A stretch of 64,000 nucleotides of DNA from Rhizobium sp. Root483D2. GTDB lineage: Bacteria > Pseudomonadota > Alphaproteobacteria > Rhizobiales > Rhizobiaceae. The DNA is taken from the NCBI RefSeq assembly GCF_001426685.1, contig NZ_LMFB01000036.1, forward strand, positions 17,557 through 81,556, in the 5' to 3' direction. The notes below the pieces were generated by a model. The model made no database searches, was not told the origin of the DNA, and worked only from the letters and a program-made list of their open reading frames with translations. Below, piece after piece: positions 8,803 to 17,554 of this stretch (position 1 is the first letter of the stretch; each line of letters begins with the position of its first letter). The translations under genes were made by a program, and so were the position numbers.

Positions 8803-10293
8803 TCAAACTTCCAATGCGTTTATGGATTTCGCCAGCATTTCGGCTGGCGGCCAGCTGTCACGAAACAGGTTAAAGCGAGCGGCGATCGCCCCCTGGTTTC
8901 CTCCGGGTCGCGTTTCGCTTTGGAACTTCGGCCAATATTTTGCATCATCCGCAGAGCCGATGATCCCGAGCCCCAGAAATCCGGCGATCGCCGCCCCGAT
9001 CGCTGTCGAATGTTCGGCGTTCAGCAAAGTGCGTGTCGGTTGGCCAACTGCGTCGGCAAACCTCTGTTGAAACAATCCACTCTGGCCGAACCCGCCTGTG
9101 ATCGTCAGCGGGCTGATTGTGCGCCCGAGGCTGCGGAAAACATCGAGGATGAGCCGCATCTGAAAACAGACACCTTCCATCACCGCATTGGCCATGTCGT
9201 TCGGTCCGTGATCGCGATTGAGGCCAAAGAAGGTTCCCGCAGGAAGCGCTGTCCAATACGGCGTCCGCTCTCCTTGCAGATACGGCAGGAAGCAGGGCTC
9301 CCTGCCCTCGGGCTGTCCTTCCGCCAAAGCGATATCGGCAATTTCACGTGGCGATTTGCCCAGGAGCCTGGCAACCCATTCGATGGAGGCGCCTGCCGCC
9401 TGCATCGATCCCGTCTCGACGTAGAGACCGGGAATAATATGCGCAAACGTTGCCAGACGCCGATCCGCATCGACGACGGGATCGGCGGAGGTGAAGGAAA
9501 TCCAGGCACTGGTCCCGAGGGCCGCATAAGCATCCCCTTGAAGAAGGGCACCGGCGCCAGCGGCTGTCGCCGGTCCATCGCCGCCGCCCATGACGACCGG
9601 CAATCCTGCAGAAAGCCCAAGGAGCGTCGCCATATCCTGCGACAATGGACCCGCAATGGTGGTCGACGATAGAATTTCGGGAGCGAGCCTCTCGTCGATC
9701 CCGTACAAGGCAAGGAGATCATTGGCCCACCCGCCCTTTCGAAGGTCGATTAGGCCGGTGCAGGAGGCATCCGAGAGGTCCGTCGCCAATCGGCCGGTGA
9801 GCTTAGCGACGATCCAGTCTTTCGGCTGAATGAACGCGTGGGCCTGGCGCATCAAGTGGGGTTCGTTCCGGTGAAGCCATGCCAGTTTCGGCGCCGTGTA
9901 AGTTGCAGTGGCCGGGTTGCCGGTCACCGCATAGAGCCTGTCGGCTCCGGCCGTATCCGATGCAGATTTCGCCTCCTTTTCTGCGCGCTGATCGGACCAG
10001 ATAATACAAGGCCGCAAGGGATCGAACGCCCTGTCGACAATCAGCCCCGCAGACATCTGACCGGTGAAGACGAGGCCCTTCGCATTGGCGAGAGAAAGTT
10101 TCTGGCCAAGGGTCTGCAATGCCTCTATCAGCGCTCGGAGCCAATCCGCCGGATCCTGCTCGGTCCATCCCTGTGGCGAAACCCTGGTCCCGTAACCCTG
10201 CCGCGCAGTGGCAAGCACCACACCCGTATCATCGACGAGAGCAGCCTTAAGCGACGATGTACCGATATCCGCGGCAATGATCGTGTTGCTCAT
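8803..10293 (-). CDS. FGGY-family carbohydrate kinase (xylulokinase-like)
   Basis: This 496-residue kinase phosphorylates a ketose or related sugar using ATP. It has the FGGY phosphate motif IIAADIGTSSLKAALVDD at the N-terminus, a GLVFTGQMSAGLIV substrate-site region near residue 92, and the C-terminal TITGGFGQSGLFQQRFADA signature near residue 398. It overlaps the stop of the polyol dehydrogenase gene by 4 bp. Coupling of polyol dehydrogenase and FGGY kinase is the logic of ribitol, arabitol or xylitol use: polyol to ketose, then ketose phosphate. The exact sugar cannot be read from the sequence. Confidence 0.88.
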   Translation of the reverse strand: MSNTIIAADIGTSSLKAALVDDTGVVLATARQGYGTRVSPQGWTEQDPADWLRALIEALQTLGQKLSLANAKGLVFTGQMSAGLIVDRAFDPLRPCIIWSDQRAEKEAKSASDTAGADRLYAVTGNPATATYTAPKLAWLHRNEPHLMRQAHAFIQPKDWIVAKLTGRLATDLSDASCTGLIDLRKGGWANDLLALYGIDERLAPEILSSTTIAGPLSQDMATLLGLSAGLPVVMGGGDGPATAAGAGALLQGDAYAALGTSAWISFTSADPVVDADRRLATFAHIIPGLYVETGSMQAAGASIEWVARLLGKSPREIADIALAEGQPEGREPCFLPYLQGERTPYWTALPAGTFFGLNRDHGPNDMANAVMEGVCFQMRLILDVFRSLGRTISPLTITGGFGQSGLFQQRFADAVGQPTRTLLNAEHSTAIGAAIAGFLGLGIIGSADDAKYWPKFQSETRPGGNQGAIAARFNLFRDSWPPAEMLAKSINALEV

Positions 10294-11369
10294 GGATCGA
10301 CCCGTTCGAGCGATGAGGCTAACCGGCGGAAAACCGGGTGCGAGACATGTGTTGTCCAGGCGTTCTGCAGGTGTGCCGCTGCACGTCTTGCGTCGGGTTC
10401 GGCGCTGGCGATGATGGCGGAAAGAACTGGAATTGCCCCATCGATGTCTTGCCCGGCGTCGAATTCCGTCAGCACGGGCTCCATGAAACGTTCTTCCGGC
10501 GCGAATTTACGCCACGGATCGCGCGCAACGGTTTCGATCCGGCGGGAAATTGCGGGGTTTCCCAACCTCCGGATGTTCAGGGCCTGATAATCCGCCAATT
10601 CCTGCGCATCAAAGCCGAACACGCGAACGAGATGATGTCGCAGCAGCGTCAGTACCGGCTCGAGACGTTGTAGGATATCGCGATCGTTGATCGCTTGATG
10701 AAGGTAGGAATATCCTTTCGCCTTGCCGAGGAAAGACATGGCATCTGCGAGCGTGTTGACGAGGTAACGCTTCCGGAAAAACAGCCGGTCAACATCCGGC
10801 GCGACATCGGGGCCAGTGAACCAGGGGGCCCCCTCAAACTCGGCAACCCATTCCGTATAGGATTCGGTTTCGACAAGGATATCAGATGGAGAGGCTGCGC
10901 AGATGCGGTCCACCACGCAATCTGGGCATGATATGCTGCCTGCTAGCCCAGCATCAATATCCGCAAACAACGCCTTGATATGCGCACCGACCTTGCGAAG
11001 ATTTTCACAACCGACAACGGTGCGCGGCGAAAGCGGGCTGTCTTCCCAGATCGCGGTCAGACGGGCGGCGACTGTGGGAAGATTGCTAACCTGCACCGAG
11101 GTTGTGACGAAATTAGTTTTGGCGATAAACGCGTTCAGATCGTCATCGTCCCGGCCAATCGCAAAAGCATGCACAACCGGGACGAAGATATCCTGACGCG
11201 TGCCGTTCTCCAAAACGGCGATGGGGTAGCCGCTTCTGTCACTGATCTGATCAACCAGCGCAATATTCGTGTCGGCAATAGCCAAGGGCACTTTTCTTGC
11301 GGCGAGCATCGGCAGGATAAGCCCGCGCCCAAGGGCACCCGCGCCAAAATGAAGCGATACCTGATCCAT
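10290..11369 (-). CDS. Mannitol-1-phosphate/polyol dehydrogenase family protein
   Basis: This 359-residue NAD-dependent long-chain polyol dehydrogenase is of the mannitol-1-phosphate 5-dehydrogenase type. The Rossmann motif HFGAGALGRG at residues 7-16 is nearly identical to MtlD proteins. A region with YLVNTLADAMSFLGKAKGYSYLHQAIND sits where MtlD has its substrate helices. A GGGAG lies 5 nt before the ATG. It stands between the permease genes and the FGGY kinase in one operon. Because the importer is an ABC system rather than a PTS, the substrate is probably an unphosphorylated or later-phosphorylated polyol, not mannitol-1-phosphate itself. Confidence 0.8.
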   Translation of the reverse strand: MDQVSLHFGAGALGRGLILPMLAARKVPLAIADTNIALVDQISDRSGYPIAVLENGTRQDIFVPVVHAFAIGRDDDDLNAFIAKTNFVTTSVQVSNLPTVAARLTAIWEDSPLSPRTVVGCENLRKVGAHIKALFADIDAGLAGSISCPDCVVDRICAASPSDILVETESYTEWVAEFEGAPWFTGPDVAPDVDRLFFRKRYLVNTLADAMSFLGKAKGYSYLHQAINDRDILQRLEPVLTLLRHHLVRVFGFDAQELADYQALNIRRLGNPAISRRIETVARDPWRKFAPEERFMEPVLTEFDAGQDIDGAIPVLSAIIASAEPDARRAAAHLQNAWTTHVSHPVFRRLASSLERVDP

Positions 11370-11378
11370 CCCGGCTCC

Positions 11379-12203
11379 CTACTTCAGCGCGCCGAGGCTC
11401 AGGCCCCGGACGAGATATTTCTGAAGGGTGATGACAAGAACGACAACCGGGAACGTTGCGATCAAGCCGGCCGCGGAGAGCTTACCCCAGTCCACAGCCA
11501 GGAAGCCGACATATTCCGTTCCCATGAAAACCGGTAAGGTCCGCACATTGATGCTGGTCAGCGTGATGGAGAAGAACAACTCGTTCCATGAGAGGATGAA
11601 AGCAAGCGCCGCAACCGTCACCAACCCGGGAGCCGCCGATGGCAGAACGATCTGCAGCAAGGTTCTCAATTTGGACGCCCCGTCCACATACGCCGCCTCC
11701 TCAACTTCTATAGGAAGCGCATCGATGAAGCTGCGCATCACCCAAACGATGAGTGCAAGAACGACCAGGACATGGGCGAGAATGAGCCCTGCCCTCGTAT
11801 CGATGAGACCAAGTTGCTTATAGACCTGCAGCAACGGCACGACGATCACGATGGCCGGCAGCATCTTTGTTGAGAGAATGAATTCCGCCAGCTCGAACCG
11901 CCCGCGCATGCTCGATCGAGACAACGCATAGGCAAATGGAACGCCGATCAGCATGCCGATCAGCACCGAGCCGGTGGCGACGGTGAAACTGTCGAGCATG
12001 GCTTGCCTGAAGCCGGAAGAGCGCAGCACTTCCGTATAATTGGCCAGGGTCGGGACGAATATGAACTTGGGTGGAAAAGCGATCGTATCGAGTTTTCCCT
12101 TCAGCGACTGTAGGATCATCCAGGCAACCGGAGCAAGGATGATGGCATTGCCGATGACCAGCCAGAGATAGGCGAGTGTGCGGGCAAAAACGGAATGCTT
12201 CAT
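11379..12203 (-). CDS. Carbohydrate ABC transporter permease (MalG/UgpE type)
   Basis: This 274-residue inner-membrane permease has six hydrophobic segments and the EAA loop of binding-protein-dependent permeases (EVEEAAYVDGASKLRTLLQIVLP, about residues 168-190). Its start overlaps the stop of the partner permease by 4 bp. With that permease, the binding protein at 13131-14414 and the ATPase at 7688-8737 it forms a complete sugar or polyol importer. Confidence 0.93.
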   Translation of the reverse strand: MKHSVFARTLAYLWLVIGNAIILAPVAWMILQSLKGKLDTIAFPPKFIFVPTLANYTEVLRSSGFRQAMLDSFTVATGSVLIGMLIGVPFAYALSRSSMRGRFELAEFILSTKMLPAIVIVVPLLQVYKQLGLIDTRAGLILAHVLVVLALIVWVMRSFIDALPIEVEEAAYVDGASKLRTLLQIVLPSAAPGLVTVAALAFILSWNELFFSITLTSINVRTLPVFMGTEYVGFLAVDWGKLSAAGLIATFPVVVLVITLQKYLVRGLSLGALK

Positions 12204-13048
12204 GAGGAGCCCTCCTTGAGCAGCGCGCGGCCGATGGGGCGCGCGCAGATCAGCGTGACCACGAGCAGCACGACACCGATGGTTGCTGCCGTTTCCGGCT
12301 TGAAAAACTGAAACGCTTCCTTGTAGGCTCTGATCACCATGGTCTCGGACGAACGCCCCGGGCCGCCCTGCGTCATGACGTAAATCGCGTCGAAAGCCTT
12401 GAACGCTTCCATGAAACGAAACACGAATGTGACGAGCATCACGTCGCGAAGAAGTGGTATGGAAATCTTGAAGAGTTCCTGACGGGCATTCGCACCGTCA
12501 ATACGGGCAGCCTCCATGACATCGCCAGGCAGAGAACGAAAGCCGGCATGCAGAATGGCAAAGCAGAATGGCGTCCACTGCCAGATATCGACCATCATGA
12601 CCGTGGCAAGCGCCGTCGATGTTCCCGTTGCCCAGCCCGGGCCGGCGATCCCCACCATCTTCAACACGGAATTGACGACACCCAATGCAGGATTAAGCAT
12701 CATGCCGAAGGTCAGGCTAGAAACGACAGGCATCATTGCAAGCGGAATGATCAGGATGGAGGAGAAAAACCGCCGTCCGACCGTCACGAACTCGAGACTG
12801 TAGGCGAACAGAAAACCGAGGAACATGCTGATGACGGTGGATCCGATGGTGAAGACCAGAGTGTTGCGAACCACCGCCCAGAACCCGTCAAGCGATGCCA
12901 TGGATCCGAAGTTGGACAGCGTCAGTCCGTCGGCGCCCCAGAAGGCATTTTTCAAGGTGATGATGGTGGGGTAGATCAGCAGCGACAGAAGCGTAACAGC
13001 GACAGGCAGCGTGAGCATGTAAGCGAACTTGGAACGTCGCAGAAGCAT
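12200..13048 (-). CDS. Carbohydrate ABC transporter permease (MalF/UgpA type)
   Basis: This 282-residue inner-membrane permease is the MalF-type partner. The reading frame is open further upstream, but the start at 13048 (MLLRRSKFAYMLTLPVAV) has GGAG 8 nt before it and begins at the first membrane helix, while the extension is arginine- and serine-rich and overlaps the binding-protein gene. The EAA loop reads DVMEAARIDGANARQELFKISIP near residue 180. MTQGGPGRSSETM near residue 232 is also typical of sugar permeases. Confidence 0.9.
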   Translation of the reverse strand: MLLRRSKFAYMLTLPVAVTLLSLLIYPTIITLKNAFWGADGLTLSNFGSMASLDGFWAVVRNTLVFTIGSTVISMFLGFLFAYSLEFVTVGRRFFSSILIIPLAMMPVVSSLTFGMMLNPALGVVNSVLKMVGIAGPGWATGTSTALATVMMVDIWQWTPFCFAILHAGFRSLPGDVMEAARIDGANARQELFKISIPLLRDVMLVTFVFRFMEAFKAFDAIYVMTQGGPGRSSETMVIRAYKEAFQFFKPETAATIGVVLLVVTLICARPIGRALLKEGSS

Positions 13049-13130
13049 CGGCAGAACTCCGATAGTCAATTCGTGAATCGTGCCCCTGGAAGGGGGCACG
13101 ATAAAGGTCGAAATTACATCGTGCTTAACC

Positions 13131-14414
13131 TCAAACCAGGATTTTTTCCCATTCGGACTGCACCTTGTCGAGTGCCTCGCTCGCCTGCACGTTGCCCAGA
13201 ATGGCCTCTTGGACCTGCGCGCGCAACGGGTCCATGAGTTCGAAGAACTTGAGGTTGGCCGGAGAGACAACGGCAGTTTCCAGTGATGTGCGGACAGCCT
13301 CCAGGAACTCGTCCGGGAAGACGCTCGACAATCCTTCGAGCTTCCAGGCAGAGGCGCGCGGAGCAAGGACACCCTTCATGGCGATCTTTGCCTGCAGGTC
13401 CTTGGATGTTGCCCATTGAAGGAACAGCCAGCCGGCTTCCGGCTCAGGCGCGTTGCTGGCGAGCGAAATTGTCCAGAAATGGGAGTGCCCATGGCGACCG
13501 CCCGGACCTTCGACGAATGGCGCAACGCCAACCTTGCCGACGATCGTAGACGATTCCTTGTCCTGCAGACGACTGTAGATTACAGACGAGTCCAGGAACA
13601 TGGCTGCCTGACCCGAAAGCATCGCGGTATTGATCTCGTCCCAGCCGTAACTGGTCATTCCCGGGGGGCAATAACTCGCCAGTTTCACATAGGCTTCGAG
13701 AGCCTGTTTTGCTTCGCCCGAATTGATCAAAGGCTTCAGGTTGCCATCGACATATTCGCCACCAAAAGAACGCACGAAACCATAGAACGGCCACCAGTTG
13801 TCATTGCCGCCGCGCATGGTCATGCCCGAGACAGTGCCGCCTTCAGAAATCTTGGCAGCCGCAGCGATGGTTTCCGCAACCGTCTTTGGCGGTTCAACGC
13901 CGGCGGCTTTCAGCAATTCGGTATTGTAGACGAGCGTCTGCGCCTCGGCGGTGATAGCGACGCGGTCTGCATATTTACCGCCGATCTTCGAAACGTCGCG
14001 AGCCGCCGGGAAGAAGTCATCCCAGTCATAGGCGGCCTTGTCAGTCAGCTTTGCATTGTCGAGATAGGGAGCGATATCGCGCGTCCAGCCCTTCTCTTGA
14101 TAGGAGGGCGCATCGTAATATTGCGTCATGAAGACGTCCTGACTGAACACGCCCCCAGTCAGATCTGCGACGATCTTGGTCAGATACTGCGCTTCCGGCA
14201 ATTTCGTTAGCTTGACTGTGATGCCTGTCAGGTCCTGAAATTCGTTGATCATCGGCTCGATTGCCTCCTGCCAAGGATGGCGGGCCATGGCGACGCTGAT
14301 CGTCTTTCCGGAATGCTGCTTCCAGTCAAAACTGGATTGCGCATATGCACTGCGCAAAAGATAGGGTGCAGCCAAAGCTGCACCCGTGGCCATTAGAAAA
14401 TTGCGACGCTTCAT
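13131..14414 (-). CDS. Extracellular sugar/polyol-binding protein (ABC family 1)
   Basis: This 427-residue periplasmic protein captures the ligand for the ABC importer that follows. The N-terminus MKRRNFLMATGAALAAPYLL is a signal sequence with an RR pair, cleaved near residues 24-26 (AYA-QSS). The mature part has the family 1 solute-binding fold pattern, including DLTGGVFSQDVFMTQYYDA near 90-108 and a GVAPFVEGPGGRHGH hinge region. It is the first gene of the operon. Its promoter region contains an ATACC-N8-GGTAG palindrome 45 bp before the start. Confidence 0.9.
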   Translation of the reverse strand: MKRRNFLMATGAALAAPYLLRSAYAQSSFDWKQHSGKTISVAMARHPWQEAIEPMINEFQDLTGITVKLTKLPEAQYLTKIVADLTGGVFSQDVFMTQYYDAPSYQEKGWTRDIAPYLDNAKLTDKAAYDWDDFFPAARDVSKIGGKYADRVAITAEAQTLVYNTELLKAAGVEPPKTVAETIAAAAKISEGGTVSGMTMRGGNDNWWPFYGFVRSFGGEYVDGNLKPLINSGEAKQALEAYVKLASYCPPGMTSYGWDEINTAMLSGQAAMFLDSSVIYSRLQDKESSTIVGKVGVAPFVEGPGGRHGHSHFWTISLASNAPEPEAGWLFLQWATSKDLQAKIAMKGVLAPRASAWKLEGLSSVFPDEFLEAVRTSLETAVVSPANLKFFELMDPLRAQVQEAILGNVQASEALDKVQSEWEKILV

Positions 14415-14458
14415 GGTTTCCTCCCAAGCCTCCCAACCGATAGGGCTGATATTTCGAT

Positions 14459-14476
14459 ATACCTATATTTTGGTAG
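14459..14476. promoter_or_regulatory. Candidate operator, ATACC-N8-GGTAG
   Basis: The sequence ATACCTATATTTTGGTAG is an interrupted inverted repeat lying 45 bp upstream of the binding-protein start. A second element with the same arms and the same 8-bp spacer lies 43 bp before the divergent gene. The LacI gene at 16504 is the nearest candidate regulator, but LacI sites usually have a central CG, so this assignment is an inference. Confidence 0.55.
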
Positions 14477-14640
14477 CGTCAAACGAAAAGACCCGGATAT
14501 TGAGTGCTGGTCATAAGAATTTTTCATGATTATTGATAATAGACACTGCTTTGCCGAAATTTCTGGGCACTTAAACGAGAATGTCAATTCGATGGAGGGT
14601 AGGGAGAGATAAAAATGTTGCGTCAAATTGATATATCGTT

Positions 14641-14658
14641 ATACCATAAGACGGGTAT
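14641..14658. promoter_or_regulatory. Candidate operator, ATACC-N8-GGTAT
   Basis: ATACCATAAGACGGGTAT is a perfect 5+5 inverted repeat with an 8-bp spacer, 39 bp before the GTG start of the plus-strand operon. It matches the element at 14459-14476 on the other side of the 283-bp divergent region. No other gene is visible in that region. Confidence 0.55.
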
Positions 14659-14697
14659 CGATTGGTTTCTTCGTGCCGGATTTTGGGAGGACCTACG

Positions 14698-16425
14698 GTG
14701 AGCTACGACAAACGACCAAGCGTAAAATTCGACAGTGGCGAAAAGCCGGTCGTCCGCGGATGGCCGTCAATCATGGACGAAATTCTCAGCGCTACTTCCG
14801 ATGTCGCGATCTGCCTGGAAACCTATCCGGGCGTCGATTTAGCGGAGATCGAGGAGCAGTTTGTAACAGCTATGGACAACGTACTGGTCATCCGTGCTGC
14901 CGAACTTATGCTGCCCGAAACCAAACTCTCCACCATGCTTGACCGCTTCCTGACTGACGATCGTGTGTTCGGTTACATGGCACCATTTCAGATGTCGGAG
15001 TTTTTCGATCCCGAGAAAATCCTGAAAGCCAAGGCAAAAGCGGTTGAGGCACAGGGCAGTGGCAGGCGCGTTCTCATTATAGGCTGCGGTGCGGGGCTGG
15101 TGTTGGAGAGCGCTCTTCTCGTTTATGCCGATATGCCCCGTTGGGAGATCCAGAAGCGTATGCGCGCCGGCCAGCGGAATTTGACAATCGATAACCCGCG
15201 CGAAGATATTCTGGTCAAATACAAGCGCGGCTATTTCATCGAGTGGCGTGCAGCCGATCGGTGGAAAATGTCGCTTTTCGACCGCGTGCACACGTTCCTC
15301 GACACGACCATACCAGACGATCCCCGATCGATTGACGGCGAAACGATGCGTGCCGCCTTGCAGCACACCGTCACGCGCCCGTTCCGCGTTGTGCCATACT
15401 TCGACCCTGGCGTCTGGGGCGGTAATTGGATGAAGGACAAGTTCGAGTTGCCGGATGGCCCGGCCAATTATGCCTGGGGTTTCGACTGCGTACCCGAGGA
15501 AAACAGCCTTGTGCTTGATTTCGATGGTATGGAGTTCGAGATTCCGTCGATCAATCTCGTTCTTCGGCAACCCGAACAGTTACTCGGGGCACGTGTTTAT
15601 TCGCGTTTCGGGCCTGAATTCCCCATCCGCTTCGACTTTCTCGACACGATCGGCGGCGGGAATCTGTCTCTTCAGGTCCATCCGCTGGCCGGTTACGCCC
15701 GTGATCAATTCGGAATTTCCTACACCCAAGATGAAAGCTATTACATTCTAGAGGCCCGACCGGATGCCTGCGTCTATCTCGGCATGAAAGACGGCGTGCG
15801 CGCAGACGATTTCTTTTCCGAACTTACAGCTGCGCAATCTGGCGGTTTGCCGCTGGATGTCGAAAAATTCGTCAACAAATGGCCAGCGGCCAAACATGAT
15901 CACTTTTCCATACCGGCCGGAACGATCCATTGCTCGGGCAGCGGTTCGGTCGTTCTCGAAATTAGCGCCACACCCTATATTTTCACCTTCAAGCTCTGGG
16001 ACTGGGGACGGCTTGGGCTCGATGGCCTACCACGCCCTGTCCATATCGATCATGGCAAGGCAGTTCTTCGAGAAGATCGGGACACTACATGGGCCGAGCG
16101 CGAGGTTATCGATCATATCGAGGTTTTGTCGGATAAAGATGGTGTTCGGGAAGAGCGGACGGGACTGCACCCGCTTGAATTCATCGAAACGCGACGCCAC
16201 TGGTTTACGGAGAGAGTAGAACATTTCACGGAGGGCAGCGTGCATGTTCTCAACCTTGTTGAAGGTGACGGGATCATCGTCGAGAGCCCGGCGGGCACTT
16301 TCAAGCCCTTTAGGGCAGGATACGCGGAAACGTTCATCGTACCGGCCGGAGTCGAGGCCTATACGATCAGACCTGTCGATCCCACCCGGCCTCATGCAAC
16401 AATTAGAGCGTCGGTCAGATCATAG
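14698..16425 (+). CDS. Class I mannose-6-phosphate isomerase-like protein with an extra N-terminal domain
   Basis: The C-terminal part is a cupin-type phosphomannose isomerase. Zinc-ligand motifs are visible: NLSLQVHP near residue 325, DESYYILEA near 348 and IPAGTIHCSGSG near 405. These should interconvert mannose-6-phosphate-like and fructose-6-phosphate-like sugars. The first 215 residues or so form a separate domain with RRVLIIGCGAGLVLESALLVY near residues 120-140, which I do not recognise. The GTG at 14698 (575 residues) has GGAGG 7 nt upstream and is preferred over an upstream in-frame start. It leads an operon with a LacI regulator and an AGE epimerase. Confidence 0.75.
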   Translation: MSYDKRPSVKFDSGEKPVVRGWPSIMDEILSATSDVAICLETYPGVDLAEIEEQFVTAMDNVLVIRAAELMLPETKLSTMLDRFLTDDRVFGYMAPFQMSEFFDPEKILKAKAKAVEAQGSGRRVLIIGCGAGLVLESALLVYADMPRWEIQKRMRAGQRNLTIDNPREDILVKYKRGYFIEWRAADRWKMSLFDRVHTFLDTTIPDDPRSIDGETMRAALQHTVTRPFRVVPYFDPGVWGGNWMKDKFELPDGPANYAWGFDCVPEENSLVLDFDGMEFEIPSINLVLRQPEQLLGARVYSRFGPEFPIRFDFLDTIGGGNLSLQVHPLAGYARDQFGISYTQDESYYILEARPDACVYLGMKDGVRADDFFSELTAAQSGGLPLDVEKFVNKWPAAKHDHFSIPAGTIHCSGSGSVVLEISATPYIFTFKLWDWGRLGLDGLPRPVHIDHGKAVLREDRDTTWAEREVIDHIEVLSDKDGVREERTGLHPLEFIETRRHWFTERVEHFTEGSVHVLNLVEGDGIIVESPAGTFKPFRAGYAETFIVPAGVEAYTIRPVDPTRPHATIRASVRS

Positions 16426-16503
16426 AATTTTGCTCGGCTTGCATGTCTCCATCATTCGGGGATATTGCCGGAGCGTCACGCTTGAGGAGATGGATCGGAT
16501 GTC

Positions 16504-17523
16504 ATGAACCAGCGCATCAACATCGATGATATCGCGCAAGCCGCGGGCGTTTCCAAGGCGACGGTGTCGCAGGTTTTGCGCAATGCTGGACGCATATCGC
16601 CCGAGACCCGCGAGCAGGTGATGAAAGTCGCGCAGTCATTGGGCTACGTCTACAACCGCGCAGCTGCCAACCTGCGTGCGGGGCAATCGACGACGGTCGG
16701 CATCGGCGTCAGCTCATTGTCCAATCCTTTCTTTGCGGAACTCGTTTCAGGCGCTGCCGAGACGCTCGAGGACGCCGGCTTCTTCCCGATGATCGTCAAT
16801 GTCGAGGACAATCTCGTTCGACAGCAACGCTTCGGCACGTCGCTGCGCGAAAATATGTGCGCAGGCGCTGTCCTCTGCGTCGCCCCTGATACGACGCCGA
16901 AGATGCTTGCCGAATGGAAGGCCGCCGTGTCGCATTGCGTCATGGTGCTGCGCCCGCCCAAAGCGGCCCTGTTCGATTTCGTCGGCGTCGATAACGTCGA
17001 GGGCAGTATGGCGGCGGCGCAACATTTGATCGAACTCGGCCATCGCACGATCGCCTATATTGGCGGAACATCGACTTCGACATCCCGCGAAGCCCGCATC
17101 AACGGCTGGCGACAAGTTTTGTCCGAAGAAGGGATCGAGGTCGGCGACGATCTCATCGAGCCATGCGGTGCAACCATTGCCGAGGGGTCCGAGGCCGTGC
17201 GGCGCGTGCTGAAACGGCGGCCGGATGTCACAGGAATCGTCTGTCATCAGGATATCGTTGCGTTCGGCGTGACGATCGGTCTACGCAAACTTTTGCTGGA
17301 GCCGGGCCGCGAAGTGTCCATTGTCGGCTTCGACGATATCTCGATGTCGGCGGAATGGGATCCGGCTATGACGACCATATCCGTCACGCCCCGCGCACTC
17401 GGCAATGAATCTGCACGACTGCTTTTGCGCCGGATCAACCAGCCCGACGCATCGTTGCAATCCATATTCATCCGTCCGAAGCTGATCATCCGTGCGTCAA
17501 CCGCAGCCGTGCAGAATCGATGA
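16504..17523 (+). CDS. LacI-family transcriptional regulator
   Basis: This 339-residue repressor has an N-terminal LacI HTH (NIDDIAQAAGVSKATVSQVL, residues 6-25) and a hinge near residues 46-60 (YNRAAANLRAGQSTTVG). The sugar-binding domain follows and includes DDISMSAEWDPAMTTI near residue 278. It lies between the isomerase-like and epimerase genes, next to the divergent ABC importer, so it probably controls both arms. A six-codon reading frame at 16490-16507 overlaps its start, which could tune translation. The effector is presumably a sugar phosphate or polyol. Confidence 0.9.
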   Translation: MNQRINIDDIAQAAGVSKATVSQVLRNAGRISPETREQVMKVAQSLGYVYNRAAANLRAGQSTTVGIGVSSLSNPFFAELVSGAAETLEDAGFFPMIVNVEDNLVRQQRFGTSLRENMCAGAVLCVAPDTTPKMLAEWKAAVSHCVMVLRPPKAALFDFVGVDNVEGSMAAAQHLIELGHRTIAYIGGTSTSTSREARINGWRQVLSEEGIEVGDDLIEPCGATIAEGSEAVRRVLKRRPDVTGIVCHQDIVAFGVTIGLRKLLLEPGREVSIVGFDDISMSAEWDPAMTTISVTPRALGNESARLLLRRINQPDASLQSIFIRPKLIIRASTAAVQNR

Positions 17524-17554
17524 CCCACTTGGTTGAAGCCAAGGGAGATACCAC

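Noticed and set aside
12200..13372. 390-codon version of the MalF-type permease
   Set aside because: The extra 108 residues are Ser/Arg-rich and overlap the binding-protein gene; the start at 13048 has a good ribosome binding site.
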